This document shows positions 46,701-58,620 of a DNA stretch of 64,000 nt, one piece after another. The notes under the pieces were generated by a model. The model was not told where the DNA came from. It saw only the letters and a list, made by a program, of their open reading frames with translations, and did not search any database. Location: the NCBI GenBank assembly GCA_023333565.1, contig JAJKFH010003022.1, positions 1 through 64,000 of the forward strand. The letters run 5' to 3'. The translations under genes and the position numbers were made by a program. Each line of letters starts with the position of its first letter. Within the stretch, counting starts at the first letter, position 1. The DNA comes from Puffinus mauretanicus (lineage: Eukaryota > Chordata > Aves > Procellariiformes > Procellariidae).

Positions 46701-48327
46701 GGGCTGTGATTCCTAAGGCACAATTTTCCCAATCACCCTTAAAACTTAAGCCTTGCTCCTCTCCTCTTCCTCCTGCTTAATCTCTGCCCCTCAAACAAAT
46801 GTGATGTTTTTCACTGCTGAAGCCAACACCTAGGACATGAAAGGTCCGATGGCTGCCAAACTAAATTTGTTTCTGGGCTGCTGCTCACTGGGTCCTGGGA
46901 GAGAAAAGGGGGAAGTCTCCGGGGGAAATGAGAAAGCCCAGAGACTGAAACCTGTTCCTCCCACCGTTCCCACATCCTCAGATGTGGCATAAACACACGC
47001 AGCCCAAGCAGCCAGGCCTGGAAACTGCCAGGGCTCTGGGAGCTGCACCTTATTCACAGCGTTCCTCTCTCAAAAACACTATGAAAAGCTCCTTTTTGCA
47101 CCAGCCATCAGTCAGTAAAACGCCCTACAGCTGAACTGCTCAAATGAATGGATGATCCTTTTGCAGTAGGTTTTTTGGGTAGCAGGATGCAGATACCAGG
47201 CTACAAGGGGGATAATGAACACCCATGGTTGTCTCCTCCTTGTCCCAGGAGGGATGTGGCCCCAGGCAGACCAGAGGTGGCTGCGTGTCCCCACACTGAA
47301 GTCATCTGCTCTCACACACCTCTCTTTGCTTCCCCCACCCTGCTGCAGGGCTCTCTGTAACACTGGCGTGGAGCCTGTCCTGCATTCCCAGAGGCCAAAG
47401 CTAAGGAGAAAGGAGCATATTTTCCTGTAGTATATCCCAGTTCAACCCCTCTCAGAGATTCCCCTGGCTGCTCCTGGATTGTGCCTTGCACCAGGCAAAT
47501 GCAAGACCCAGAAACAGAGCTAAAAGCCTCCAACATCCCTCATTCTGTGCAGCTGAAGAAGAAAAGGAGAATGTCTTTTCATCATCTCCTCACATCCGTT
47601 TTTCTTCTACTTTGCATGTGAACTGAGAACAAGGCAGCACTCGCAGTCCAAAAGTCTTCCCACCCCATACCACAGTTAGTGCGTCAGCTTTCGACCGGGG
47701 GAAACAGGTTCTGCATAATTATAAAACATAAAACCCTGGACATGACCTTAGAGCAGTGAGCCTCCAAAACAGAGAAGTAGCACAAGCAGCATTTGCTTCC
47801 CTGTTACCAGAACTGCTCACACCTTTGTTCCTAAAAATGACACATTTTCTTCAGCATACCAGGTTGGGGAGGACAGCAGGGGTGGGCAGCTGGATGGAAA
47901 AGGGAATGACAATTTTGCCAGGATAGCCCAATGACCATGGTAGGTCATGTTTTTTAATCTTTTCTAGGTTAAACACAGCCAGTTTTGTCTTGTTATATTA
48001 CATTATATAATATGATTTGCTGATATAGTTTGATAGGTTGAATCCAAGAACATGGTGACTCATGTAGGAAATTGGAAGCCTCTGTCTCCAGCATAGTGTT
48101 TCCGGAAGCTAGAGTGAATCAAATTGATTGTATTTACTTAGTTATTTTTGCTGCTTAGTAAATAACTATTTATTTCGTTATTTTTAAAGTCTATAAGGGA
48201 AACCTCCCCAGACTTGAGAGGGGAAGGGAAGCTACAGGCTTGGGTGCAACAGATTCTCTAAAATAAAATATTTTTAGGAAGTGTCCCAAAAATGAACAAA
48301 AGGAGAAGGGAATGTCACCAAAGGCAA
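46701..48327. other. Non-coding sequence, no gene seen
   Basis: Unique sequence, AT-rich in 47940-48190. The overlapping 60-85-codon frames near 46811-47536 are unrecognised. Confidence 0.5.
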
Positions 48328-48525
48328 GTGTCAGGACTCCTGGGTTGCAGTCCCCGGCTCCAGCACTGACTTCAGAGAAAGGCAGCTTTTCTCTGCAAAG
48401 CATCCTGGCTGCCAAGGAGTTCCTTGCTTTGGGAGCTGAACACTTTTGACAAAAAGCCTGAGCTTTTCTGAAATCCTCCTGTCTAACATCTGGCCATCTC
48501 AGTTTGCCCAGACATAAAGATCCAC
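48328..48525 (-). repeat. MIR/CORE-SINE-like relic with insertion
   Basis: GTCAGGACTCCTGGGTTGCA followed by GTCCCCGGCTCCAGCACTGA closely follows the reverse MIR start (aggactcctgggttcnattcccggctctgccactgac). The distal part reappears at about 48490-48520 as CTGGCCATCTCAGTTTGCCC then AGACATAAAG (tgcctcagtttcccc, atctgtaaa). The roughly 100 bp between is unlike MIR and may be an insertion or decayed sequence. Confidence 0.6.
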
Positions 48526-49189
48526 TTCACAGTAGCATTGTAAATCTTAATTAAGATCTGTAAACTATAGATGAAAAGGATTATATGAGTACACAAGTAT
48601 CAGTATCAGGTATAGTCCCTGAGAAGCACATGCTTTCATGCTGTACCATCCACAGCGGCATTGAGAAATGCATGAATGTCACAACATTATTGATTTGGTA
48701 GCTACTAAAAAGCTTCAGGATCCCTGGCAATAAAAGCATGATAATGAGAAGTAGCCAGGATAGCACTATTTCTGCAAACAGTATTTGCATTCACTGGGAC
48801 TAGAGCATAAGCTGTATTATCAATAGAGGGGTGAGAGCTGGTTTGAAGGCAAAGGATTAGCCAAGTTCATTTTGCAGAAAATGTGGTGGCTGTGGTTTAC
48901 CTTTTTAACATTGGCTGCAAGGTATCCGTAAAAAAGAGCAACTCATCCAAAAGTGAATGCTGCAAAATAACAACAAAAACTATCAGAAGAGAATATAACT
49001 GCTATTTGTTTTTTGGGAATTAATTTTTTTTTTTTGTTAGGTGAAGCCCTCAAATTCTCAATAGCTAAAATACCAAAACCTTTGTCTATTTATACTCAGG
49101 ATGTGCAGGAGCACAACTTCATCACAAGGTGAAGGAAAAGCAGAATGTTAAATTGCCCTAACAAGTAGTTACTATTTAATGAAAAAGAA
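48526..49189. other. Non-coding sequence, no gene seen
   Basis: AT-rich unique sequence with a T-run near 49024-49035. No recognised feature. Confidence 0.5.
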
Positions 49190-49330
49190 GATAAAGTTAT
49201 TACTTTACGAAAGCCCGAAGTGTCGGCGATTTCTCTTGAGAGGGCGTTATAATGTAATTAAGGCTAAGTGCAGTGATGAAAAGAGCTACCTCAATGATGT
49301 GTGTTGTCTGATACCGCCGCTCCTCCCATC
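49190..49330. promoter_or_regulatory. Candidate conserved element with retained CpGs
   Basis: Five CpGs lie between 49208 and 49245 (TTACGAAA, CCCGAAG, GTCGGCGAT, GGGCGTT) in DNA that is otherwise AT-rich, followed at once by ATAATGTAATTAAGGCTAAG. CpG survival in such a context, next to a TAATTA core, is what deeply conserved enhancers often look like. No repeat family or coding frame explains it. Confidence 0.4.
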
Positions 49331-50239
49331 CCCCCCTCTGGTCTCTGTGTAAATGAGGACACAGCTCTAACAAGCTGTCTTCTATGATTTGCCATAGCAG
49401 AGTATTTCCAAAAGCAGAAAGAAGGACAGTTAGTAAACACCATTCGCTCTCCTACCGAGAGAAAGGGGAAAGATGCTGCTGTGCTTTAAAAGAGCCTATG
49501 TGAAACAAATGGCTGCTTTGCTACTGCAGGTCATTAGCATAGGTACAACCATAAATTTTATTGTTCCTTACTGCTGCTGCTGCGGTACGGCTCTCATTCA
49601 TAGAGCTGCAATCCTGCTGAAACCATCCTTTGAGCTCATGACATTTTGGACAAAAGGCATCCTCGCAATGCACTTGGTAACACATGGGCTGGAGCTGCAT
49701 CTTCCACTTCTCCTGCCTGAGGTCCCACGTGCTCAGCCCATTGAGATGTTCAATGCTCAGGCTCTGATGGAGTTGGGGCAGTTTGCTCTGACATTTCAAA
49801 GCTTGGAAACTCTGTTTTGTCTTTTTTTTTTTCCTCATTAAATGAGTTGTTCTCTCTTCATTTATCTCTTTTCTGGTTAAATCTATTCTCGTGGCTGCCA
49901 CGCATGTTCCACATAGCAGGAAATAAAGGAAAACCTTTCACCTCCCAAGGATCCTGAATAAGTGCTTAATTAAACAGTAATGATTATATTTCCTTTTGTA
50001 ATGATGTGCAGGCAGAGAACTTCTGTATTGGAAGGAAAAAGAAAGACAGAAAACAAATTCCTCCACCATTGCTTGCCTTGGAAAAGCTTGCAAATCCTGC
50101 TGGCAGAAAGTTTATAGTCCTCTGCAGAGATCCCAGCTGGGTGATTTTTTCCTGTCTCTCAGACACAAATACCACGTAAATTCTCTTAAATTACTTGGTA
50201 ACTAAGAAAGATATGCTTGGCAAATACCCTATCACTACA
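49331..50239. other. Non-coding sequence with long frames on both strands
   Basis: Frames of 122 codons (+, 49473-49841) and 126 codons (minus, 49521-49901) face each other. Neither shows a known domain. A T10 run lies near 49820-49831. The core (49500-49780) may be slowly evolving, but I have no direct evidence. Confidence 0.4.
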
Positions 50240-50330
50240 TAACACAGTAATTACATATTCTGCATCCAGGTACTAATTATATTGCCTCTCGATTACTCAG
50301 TAATTACACTTTGAAGTAATTACCATGACA
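50240..50330. promoter_or_regulatory. Cluster of GTAATTAC palindromes
   Basis: The self-complementary octamer GTAATTAC occurs exactly at 50247-50254, 50300-50307 and 50316-50323. Near-copies lie between them (ACTAATTA at 50272-50279 and GATTAC at 50291-50296). Each octamer contains TAATTA, the core bound by many homeodomain proteins on both strands. It could be a regulatory element, a remnant of a GTAATTAC-rich ancient repeat, or both. Confidence 0.45.
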
Positions 50331-51249
50331 CCTATGTACTCTGGGTGATAAAGTAGCAATAATCCTGTATCCATTCTAGGGGGAACTGGCTTCCCTATAA
50401 ACATCTTCCCCCAACACTTGTTTCAAAAACAGATCTGGAGATCTCCCAAAGATTAGGACTGTGAGAAAGGGAACATGCCCTTCCTCCCAGCATATTGGTG
50501 GGCTGCAGATCTTCTTCCATTGATCAACACTTGAAGACCTCTGAAAGCAAGACACTCATTTAACGTCAAAGGGAACCAAAAGACACCAGGGCAAAAAACA
50601 TGGTGAGGAGTCAAGAGGCTTTGAAGACTAAGAAGAGGTGATATGGCAGCTCCAGAGAAGCAGCAGAGCAAGACAGCTAGCAAGTGTTCACTGTGTGGCA
50701 GCACTAAGAGTGGCAAACTAGCACCGACCCACATTGCAGCTCTACTACAGAAGCAGTCAAGCCCTAAGACTGAAGCTTTACTGCTCCAAAACCAGAAGAG
50801 TTTACACCATGTGGCTAAGCCTGACATGCTCCCCAGGGTGACTGATGGCATTAACTCACATGATATGTACCCAGACATCATACAACCACGGTGCAGATAA
50901 ATCCCTTAACACGGGAACCCAAGGCTCAAAACGTTCACACTTTGCAAAGGCACTGCTTATTGTCCTCCCAGGATTCAAGTAACCAAATCATATTGTTAGT
51001 ATATGTTCAGCAAGTAATTTCTTCAAATATGGTATTTGGCTAGTACTGCTGAATAAATCAGAGGGGAAAAGGGAGGAAAAGATTTTTTTAAAACAAAGAC
51101 TACTGCCACCTACAGCTCTTGCTTGCCTTTCCCATCACCTCTGAAATTCATTCCTGATCATATACATAATTCCAATTCTCCGTGCATCCCAGAAAGATGA
51201 CTCTTTTTAATTGCAGCATTAGAGATTCACTTTTCCCAACCTTTTCAGA
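50331..51249. other. Non-coding sequence, no gene seen
   Basis: A 142-codon minus-strand frame (50453-50881) faces an 85-codon + frame (50643-50900). Both translations lack recognisable domains. The + product has one CxxC pair and several Lys/Gln, too little for a family call. Confidence 0.45.
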
Positions 51250-51440
51250 CCAGTCCTGAAAGCTTAGAAGCAACCTCGGCAGCATTTTAAGAGCTCAGAG
51301 TTCTGGCACTGTCCCTTAACAATGTTTAAGCGGATGCTAATAGGTTAACATGTTAAATATTGCCTCTTTCTTGCCTGAACCAAATGAGAAATATTTCAAT
51401 TACAGTATTCCCATGGAAGATCCCTACCCACTCCAGCTAT
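51250..51440. promoter_or_regulatory. Candidate conserved non-coding element
   Basis: Includes CTTAACAATGTTTAAGCGGA, TGCTAATAGGTTAACATGTT and AAATATTGCCTC. ACAATG (SOX-like), GTTAAC (HNF1/FOX-like half) and GCTAAT cores are packed within 70 bp. Confidence 0.25.
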
Positions 51441-52196
51441 TATAAGCCAGGCCGCAATCATCACATATCTGCCTGCTCTAACCTAAGATCACAGCTCTTC
51501 GGAGTTTTTGTTTTGTGATTGCACTGTGCCTGGTCCAGGACAGCGGATCCTCTGGGAGATCACGATGCAAATAATAAATAAAGTCTCCAAGCTTCTCCCC
51601 TCCCCATGCTAGAACAGTGCAAATCTCTCAGCCCATGGCACAATCTGAGCTCTTTTTTTTTCTTAATCAAGCACAGGTCTTACCTACAGCTTGCTGAAAT
51701 AGATGGGAATTTTCCACTGATTTCAGTGTATACAGGGTTCAGCCCCTCGAGTAATTTCCAGCTAAACAAAGTACTCAAGGAAATCACCATGAGAATTTAT
51801 TAATAAATCTTATGAGTTTATTGCATACTGTGGAGGGAGAGAGAAGGAAAAGAGAAACTGCATACTGTCTGAAAAAACATGCACTTCCCCATTAAAAATA
51901 CCCTTCCCTCAAGAGCATAATAATTATCAATGGAAACTGGTCAAGTGTGTGTTTTTGTGGAGCAAAATTATTTGCTCTTCGGCAGAAAAAACCAGTTACT
52001 GGGCTTGTATTTCTGTACGTGGTCACAACTTTGGTCATCTGGTATCACCATGCCTGTAGGACATGGCTCCAGGTAGACATGTCATAGTGTACCTCTGTCC
52101 AGCTGCAATCAGCCCCACATCTTGGGGGTTTAATTCCTCCCTCCTTTACACCAGTGGAAGCCAGTACTCTGCATGGATGATGACACTATGATACCA
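51441..52196. other. Non-coding sequence, no gene seen
   Basis: Unique sequence. At 51700-51740 CCACTGATTTCAGTGTATAC with a following GGGTTCAGCCC, and at 52135-52165 TCCTTTACACCAGTGGAAG, resemble phrases often met in old amniote interspersed repeats. The family is not identified. Confidence 0.4.
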
Positions 52197-52250
52197 CTGT
52201 GAAGCTAGATAATCTAGCTTCTACTAGAAGCTGTGAAGGTAGATAATCAG
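52197..52250. repeat. Nested palindromes and direct repeat
   Basis: GAAGCTAGAT-A-ATCTAGCTTC (52201-52221) is a perfect 10-bp inverted repeat with a 1-nt centre. Its right arm overlaps a second one, AGCTTCT-ACT-AGAAGCT (52216-52232), and TAGATAATC recurs at 52240-52248. The overlapping structure suggests a small local duplication/inversion event. Confidence 0.8.
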
Positions 52251-53039
52251 GTCAGTTCAACCCTTCTTGACTTTCCTTGCTCAAATGGCAGCATCTTGTT
52301 TACATGCCCTCTCCATATGTATCAGCTTGTGTGATTTGGGTGAAACTATTCTTGACTAAACAAAGAAAGTTGCCAGAGGCAAGTTATAATCCATATCTGG
52401 AATTTACAGAGGAAGTTCTCCATTATGGACTTTAAAAGGAAACAATTTTCACCCAGGAGTGTTTCAGGCTGGAATTCCCCTTAAGAGAAAAAAATAAAGC
52501 AAAGCAATCCTTTCAGCAGAGATGCAGAGAGATATTGTCTCACAAGGGCTTAATTAACTCCTACTTTGGTGGTCAATCAAATGTAGTAGAAGTTCTCACC
52601 TTCTTTGGCAAGACCTGGAGACTTGGCTGGCTGAACCTGAGCGGTAGCTTCTTCCTACCCCAAACTGTGCTGTGGGGAATGGTAAATACTGATGTCTCCT
52701 ACTGCACTTGGGCTGACCTCAGCCAACACTCATCCTGCTGGGAAGCCTCATCACTTGCAGCAATGATCAAAGTTGAACGCAGACCACATTTTAACCTACT
52801 GTGATGTGCTTACTGGGATCTTTCCACTCCCATGTCGTAATCCTCCAGCAAAAAGAAGAATTCCACGCTTGTCCTTAGAAAAGAAATTTTTCTCTTTGTG
52901 TATGCATCAGGAAGAAGGTTGCATTGCTTAAGCTGCTTGCCACAAGGCAAGTGTAGTCCCTGTCTAGGTTCTGTCAAACCTGAAAGTCCTGGGTCAGCTC
53001 CTCTTTAGCAAGCAAAAATGAACTGGAAGGGTCCAGCCT
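52251..53039. other. Non-coding sequence, no gene seen
   Basis: Unique sequence. A weak MIR-like phrase (CAGCTTGTGTGATTTGGGTG) lies near 52324 but is too short to call. Confidence 0.5.
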
Positions 53040-53230
53040 GTGCCTCTGCTAAATGGATGGCAAGAGACTCTGTGCCTGGAACATGTAGTTTCACCCTTTG
53101 TGTCAAATGCATTCGGCCCTATTAACGTTTTATCTGCGTGCCAGAGCAAGAGCAGGAGACTTGGCAACCAGTCAAGAATAATCTTTCCTGGCATGCGGTA
53201 CCCTGCTGCAACAGCTCTGATGAACTTCGG
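53040..53230. promoter_or_regulatory. Candidate conserved non-coding element
   Basis: Sequence such as GCATTCGGCCCTATTAACGT, TTTATCTGCGTGCCAGAGC and CAAGAATAATCTTTCCTGGC keeps several CpGs in an AT-balanced context. The + strand is open for 73 codons but shows no known protein feature. Confidence 0.25.
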
Positions 53231-54109
53231 GACAGTTGATTGGCAGCAGGGAAGAGATTGAAGGTGGAGATGTGGAAGACAGGATGGGGCGGAGGGAGCA
53301 GGCAGGCCAGGACTGGGAGCATGAGATTAAAAGACGTACACATGCATGAGTACAGGTCTAAATTGTTCAATGCCAGAGGATCCTGAAGTTGTTTCTTTCA
53401 GTCACTAGCTTAGTAAGTGGCTGTCTGCTGTTCCCTTTGTGTCTCTAGTCTCTGAAAATAGAAGGTATTAGCACTTATCTGCATGAGACGTCTGATCATT
53501 GGTCGGTGTTCACACAGCACTGCGAGAGGACAAAGCTTCTCCCAGCAAAATATTCCCCATCCACGAGAACCTCCTGAGCACCTTAGCTCAGGAGAAATGG
53601 AAAACAGCAAGTATAGATGAGACAGTGCAGATGCCATGGATTAGTGCTGGTGACATGCTCTATCTTGGACAAAGACAGTAAAAACTCAGTAACGAAAGGG
53701 AGGGATTACTCGCACTTCATCATGAGATTTAGCATGGCCTGGTCAAAAGAATCTGGTGGAAAAAATACCCCATCTTGTTTACTTTCAACTGAACGTCCAC
53801 AAAACTTATTCTCAGGAAATTATTTGGTCCCTCAGAGTCAGAGTAACAGAAGGTACAAGTGATCAAATTTGGAAAGCACTGGGTAAGCATCAGGAGTGAA
53901 AACAGGTTCCCCCCAACAACTGAGGAGTAGAGATTCAATTTCTCCATGGGCCAGAAGAACGGGTTAAACATAACTTGCACCCAGACATGCAGGCTTCTCT
54001 AGCACCCATCTTCAGAGACTCGATCTGGGGCCTCTTACATATCCAAACATAAAATTAAAATAGAAAATATACCATGAATGGTCTCCTAAGACATTTAAAT
54101 ACCCTAGCA
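53231..54109. other. Non-coding sequence, no gene seen
   Basis: Unique sequence with no recognised repeat. Frames up to 83 codons. Confidence 0.55.
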
Positions 54110-54280
54110 CTGGAGTGGGTGTGATTAATTAGTATAATTTCTATTCACATTAATTAATTGGAACGCTTAGAGTTTCAAAATATAGCTCTGCAATTGCACT
54201 GCTTAAATAGCTTATGGTATTACCAGCTAAGGCAAAAGGGAGGGATGAAGAAGCTAGTGATTAAAAGCTATACTTTAATG
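54110..54280. promoter_or_regulatory. Candidate TAAT-rich non-coding element
   Basis: GTGTGATTAATTAGTATAAT, CACATTAATTAATTGGAACG, CTGCAATTGCACTGCTTAAA, GTGATTAAAAGC and ACTTTAATGAG place at least five homeodomain-type cores in 160 bp, with two TTAATTA sites about 30 bp apart. Confidence 0.35.
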
Positions 54281-57200
54281 AGATAGCAGTCCAAATTTTA
54301 CAGAATTCATCAGGGATGGTGATGAAGAACACCCAAATTAGAGCAGTAAAAACACACTACAAAGCCAGAATGAGGTGAACCATCAGTGGCAGGCATGCGG
54401 ACTGTCAGCCAGAACAGCTGGGTTGTCAGGTTGGGGGACAGCAGCAGTGTGATGACAGGAGGGTCAATACCTGCCACCACCCATGTGACTCCCTGAATTC
54501 ATTGGTGTAATAAGCATCACACCAGGAAATTGCAGTAAAGGCCAAAATGTAGAAGGAGAAGAGGAAAAACAAAAGGGAGCTTGGGAGAGCATCCTGCTGG
54601 GGAGAAAGAGAGGAGTCCATACAACGAGGACAGCTAGAAGTCAAAGCACACATGGCCCCCTGCAGCATTTTCCTACTGGAAGTAAGCTTTCTCATCTTGC
54701 CTGGTTTCCTAAGGAAATGACAGTTATGCAGCCGTGCTCTGTGTGTGTGTCTGTCTGCCCTACCCGTTTCAACCCAATTCTACACAGCGGCACAGTCCCA
54801 AAGATGTGGGCATCCCGTGAGTTTTGCAAAAACAGGAAGGCAGGGATGTTCTGGGAGCAGCTGGGTTGCGGTGGGGTTACCGAGCATGCAGCCCTCAGAT
54901 ACTCCTTATTAGTCTTCAGAGAAGCCACACAAGATGTTTGACTCCTGTGTTTGGTTGCTTGTGGAACAATAGCTTTTCTTTACTATGATTTCTGTGAAGT
55001 TATGCTGCATCCCTGTGGCCTCGTGCAGGGATTAAGACACGCGGCTAATCTGCACCTTGGGACTCCTCAACAGTATGAGGAGTCATAGCATGCTGCTGCC
55101 AGAGGACTTACTAAACCATGGAAGTGTCAACATATGAAGTTGAAGAAATTACCAGGTTCTCCCAAATGACTTTTTCCTGGTGAATTAATAATGTTCCAGC
55201 ATAAGGGCAACAGAAAACGTCTGTCTTTAATTTCTTTTTCTCGCTGATTTATTAACAGCATGGAAACATAAGCATGGCACAACACTACGGTCAACTCCCA
55301 AATCCCCATTCCTCTTATAAATCAGGGAAACTACATTTTTTTCTAACCCAGAGAGGTGTCAGAATCAGTTCCAGCATGTGAATGTGTGGCCTAGAGATCC
55401 CAACAGCTTCAGAGCAAAGCAAGTACACTTAACACCTAAATCACCTTTGATAGCATGCAAGGAAGCACACAGACAGACTCCACCAATCTGAATCCTCCTC
55501 TCAACACAGCTAATTCAATCCAAACTCTGCAAACTAAGTTCCTGAGAAAAGAAAATATAGTTCCTTACCCCATTCCTAAAAAATCTACTTGTAAAATGAA
55601 TATATATATCCTCCTGTGAAACAGAGGAGTATCCCCTTGACCGGTGCTTATCTCCTGTCTTGCAGCACAACCAGCTTCTTAGCTGGGTACTTCAGCATGT
55701 AGGTCCCACCTCAGCTATGCTCAGATGGGAGGCGTCTTTGAAAACACACTTGAGCCTCGCTTGCAATAGTCTCTCCTCAGCATGCCTTTTGGGGGCTTCT
55801 CCAGCCAGCTTTCCTCTGTGTTAATTTATTTGTCCTTGTCAGTTCTTTAAGATGCAACTCTGTCCCATCCAGTGATTTCCCTGTCTAGGTTGACTTGGGG
55901 AGGTCTGGAATAACAGCAAAAGTCCAAATGTTCCTCAAAGGAGGAAGATGACAAGGAGCCCAATTCAGTTGGCCTGAAGCTTTTTTTCATACCCTGCTAG
56001 TGTGTAATGAATCTGCATGTTCCCATTGCAACCGCAGGCTCATAAAGATACAGTTCAGTGTTTCCCTTTTATTCACACTGATGATAATACAACTAATTGT
56101 AGTCTTCCTGCCCACTGAAAATTGAATGAAGAAGGAAATCTGCATACTGACTGAACATGCTGCCAGGGAGAATAATAAATGAAAATCAAAGGCCTGGTTC
56201 CCAGATGACTATGCAAAAGAATCAGTTTGCATGAGAATTCACACTTTCAATCACCATGGGAAGTCTGCCTCTGATGGCATTTTTCTGGTGAAAATGATAC
56301 AAGCATTTGATCTTTCTCCGAAGAAAATCTGTGATGTTCAAGAGTGCACAAAATCGTACCCCTTCTCAAAGTGCCCAGGCAGTGAGGCCAGGAAGAACCC
56401 AGCTTTGGACGTGTGAATTCCACATACAGCATCCCTTGATATCAGCCTGACTTATGTGATGACTTCCAAAAAAGAGGTAATTGTGTAGATTGGGATTATT
56501 TATTTACACAGCCCTGTCACATATGGAATGAAACCGGAGCCTCTGATCTGCCCAAATTCCCTTGCACAGCTGATGTAGATGTTCCCTGTCAGAACAGATA
56601 GAACATGCGCCTGCCGACACTGTCTCTCTCTGAAAGTGAAAGGACATTATTCAGGCATGAATCACTCGAATCAGGGCAGAGTCTGTCCCAGAAGCCTCCC
56701 CAGCTCCGAGCCAGTGTGCACTGCTGCTGTCAGTCACGACGGCAGCAGCCACAGTGGTTTTATGGGTAGATTTGGAAGCACGGTTCCCTGCAGTCAGCCG
56801 CATGGACATGCTGGAGATGTATCACGCCAGCCCATGGTAGTCTGACACCAGCCTGGTATTTGTCTGGGCTTTCAAGGGAAAAGCAGAATAAAACAATACA
56901 CTACAGCTCAGAAGCAAGTTTCACAATAAAATAACATGAATGGTGCTTGTGGCCCATTGCCACCTACTAAAAGCAACGTGAACAAATACTGGTGATGTGT
57001 TTCCCATCTAGACTGGTTTCTGGAGTGTGTTTCTGCTAGTTTTTGTCAGGAGGGCACATGTAAAACCTTTCCAAAAGTCCTCTGGAGCCATCTTCCTCAT
57101 CTAATGATCTACATACTGCTGCAGGATGGTTCAGAAGTGAACAGGACACTCTTCACTTTGCAGGTCTATAGGATTTCCCCAATAGTACAATTGCACCAGA

Positions 57201-58499
57201 GCTACCAATTCTCCCTACTTCTGAAGAGTGAGGGCTGAAGCAGGGAGGTGACTGGAGGTGAAGTTCCTGATACAACAAAATACAATGTTTTTTTAAGACA
57301 TCTTGAATGGGAAAGGTGTTCTACAGTGATACTTGGATCACCTTTACTCCCTTTCCATCTCTCTACCCATCATCCTGGGCATGCTGGACAGGGCAGCTAT
57401 CAGGCTGTTGTGATTTGTGCTGCTCAGAAACAGTTTTTTGTGATTTTGACATTCAGATTTATCAGATTACAGACTGGCTTGGACATTCCCTTCCAGCTTT
57501 CTGCTCATTTATGCAAGATGACATCTATTTAACTCTTTAGGTCAGCTGCGTCTCCTCCTTGCATTGCCGGAGCAGTGCCAAGGGGATGGCGCTGAGGCTA
57601 CAGTCTGACCTTACATATTAAATACAAGTCACATGAGTCAGTAAACCATTTGTCTCTACAGGGGGTCCCTGTACCTGCCAGAGAGGAGCAATTAAATGAG
57701 GAAGTGTCCAGAAAGCTACAGAGACAGAGGAAACTGGATATATTTGGAGGTATTGGAGTAGCCTTCTTCACAAAATATCTGGCAGTTACATTCCTCATTA
57801 GCTTTACTTCCCTCCCATCAGCCCTACAACCCAGTGAAGCAAAAGGGTGAAAAGTGGGACCAGAGCAAGACTGAAGCACAAGACTCCCTGGTGGGAGTCG
57901 GTGTTGATCTCACACAACCTCACCCAGGAGGGCAACTTCACCTTGGGAGCTGGGCTCCTGCATCCACTGACTGACTTTCCCTCTCCCATCCCCTCGGGTG
58001 TTTGCTGCCCGTGGGCACGCTTGCAGCCTGTTACTAATTTGGACTTGTCTCTCCAGTTGACTTCACTCATTTGCCATGGGGGGAGATGAAAAAACGGAAG
58101 AAAAACAAACCTAGAAAGGAATTTTTTTTTACTGGGTGCAGGACAGAGCTCAAGCAGGAGTGGGACATCCTCTGAACATACATCTTTCTGGAACAAAAAT
58201 AATTACCTATTCTCTTCTCATGCACAAACATGGGTGGGGAGAGAGGAACCACACTTTCTAATACCTAAGAGCATTCCTTTGGCCTTAAGCCCAGCATCAG
58301 GGCTATAATTAGGGTCAGAAAAATGGCTAGCATTGGTAGCCATCTGTGGAGGACATGTTTCTATCCACCTGAGAAGAAGGTGCCTACCTGGCTCTCTTCC
58401 AATTGTTCTCCTTTCCCCCCTGAGGGCCTACTGTCTCCTCCATAAAATTCTCATCACAACAAATTTTGAGCAGCCTGTTGTGACAAGATCATTTTGAGT
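54281..58499. other. Non-coding sequence, no gene seen
   Basis: About 4.2 kb of unique sequence. Many frames of 60-130 codons on both strands, none recognised (longest 130, minus, 57804-58196). No interspersed repeat was identified. AT-rich near 55590-55610 with a short TATATATA run. Confidence 0.55.
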
Positions 58500-58620
58500 G
58501 CTGTGTGCCCAGTGCCAGCCCGCCCCGGCGATGCTCCAGGTCAGGGCTACCGTGCCGCTGCCTCTGGCTCAGATGCAGGAGCGCCTGCTCCTGCCCCGCT
58601 CCCATCCTCCCTGGGTGCAC
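58500..58620. other. Short GC-rich patch
   Basis: GC-rich segment with about seven CpGs (CCCGCCCCGGCGATG, CTACCGTGCCGCTG, GAGCGCC, CCCCGCTC). It is shorter than a CpG island and no promoter or exon is seen. Confidence 0.5.

Noticed and set aside
49473..49901. Opposed 122- and 126-codon frames
   Set aside because: Both cross a T10/A10 run and show no domain. The Cys and Ala runs come from a CTG/CTGC-rich stretch.
50453..50900. Opposed 142-codon and 85-codon frames
   Set aside because: The + product has a CxxC pair and looked briefly like a zinc-binding start, but no full motif follows. The minus product is only hydrophobic filler.
52320..52360. Possible reverse MIR fragment (CAGCTTGTGTGATTTGGGTG)
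   Set aside because: Single short block with no following CTCAGTTTCC segment.
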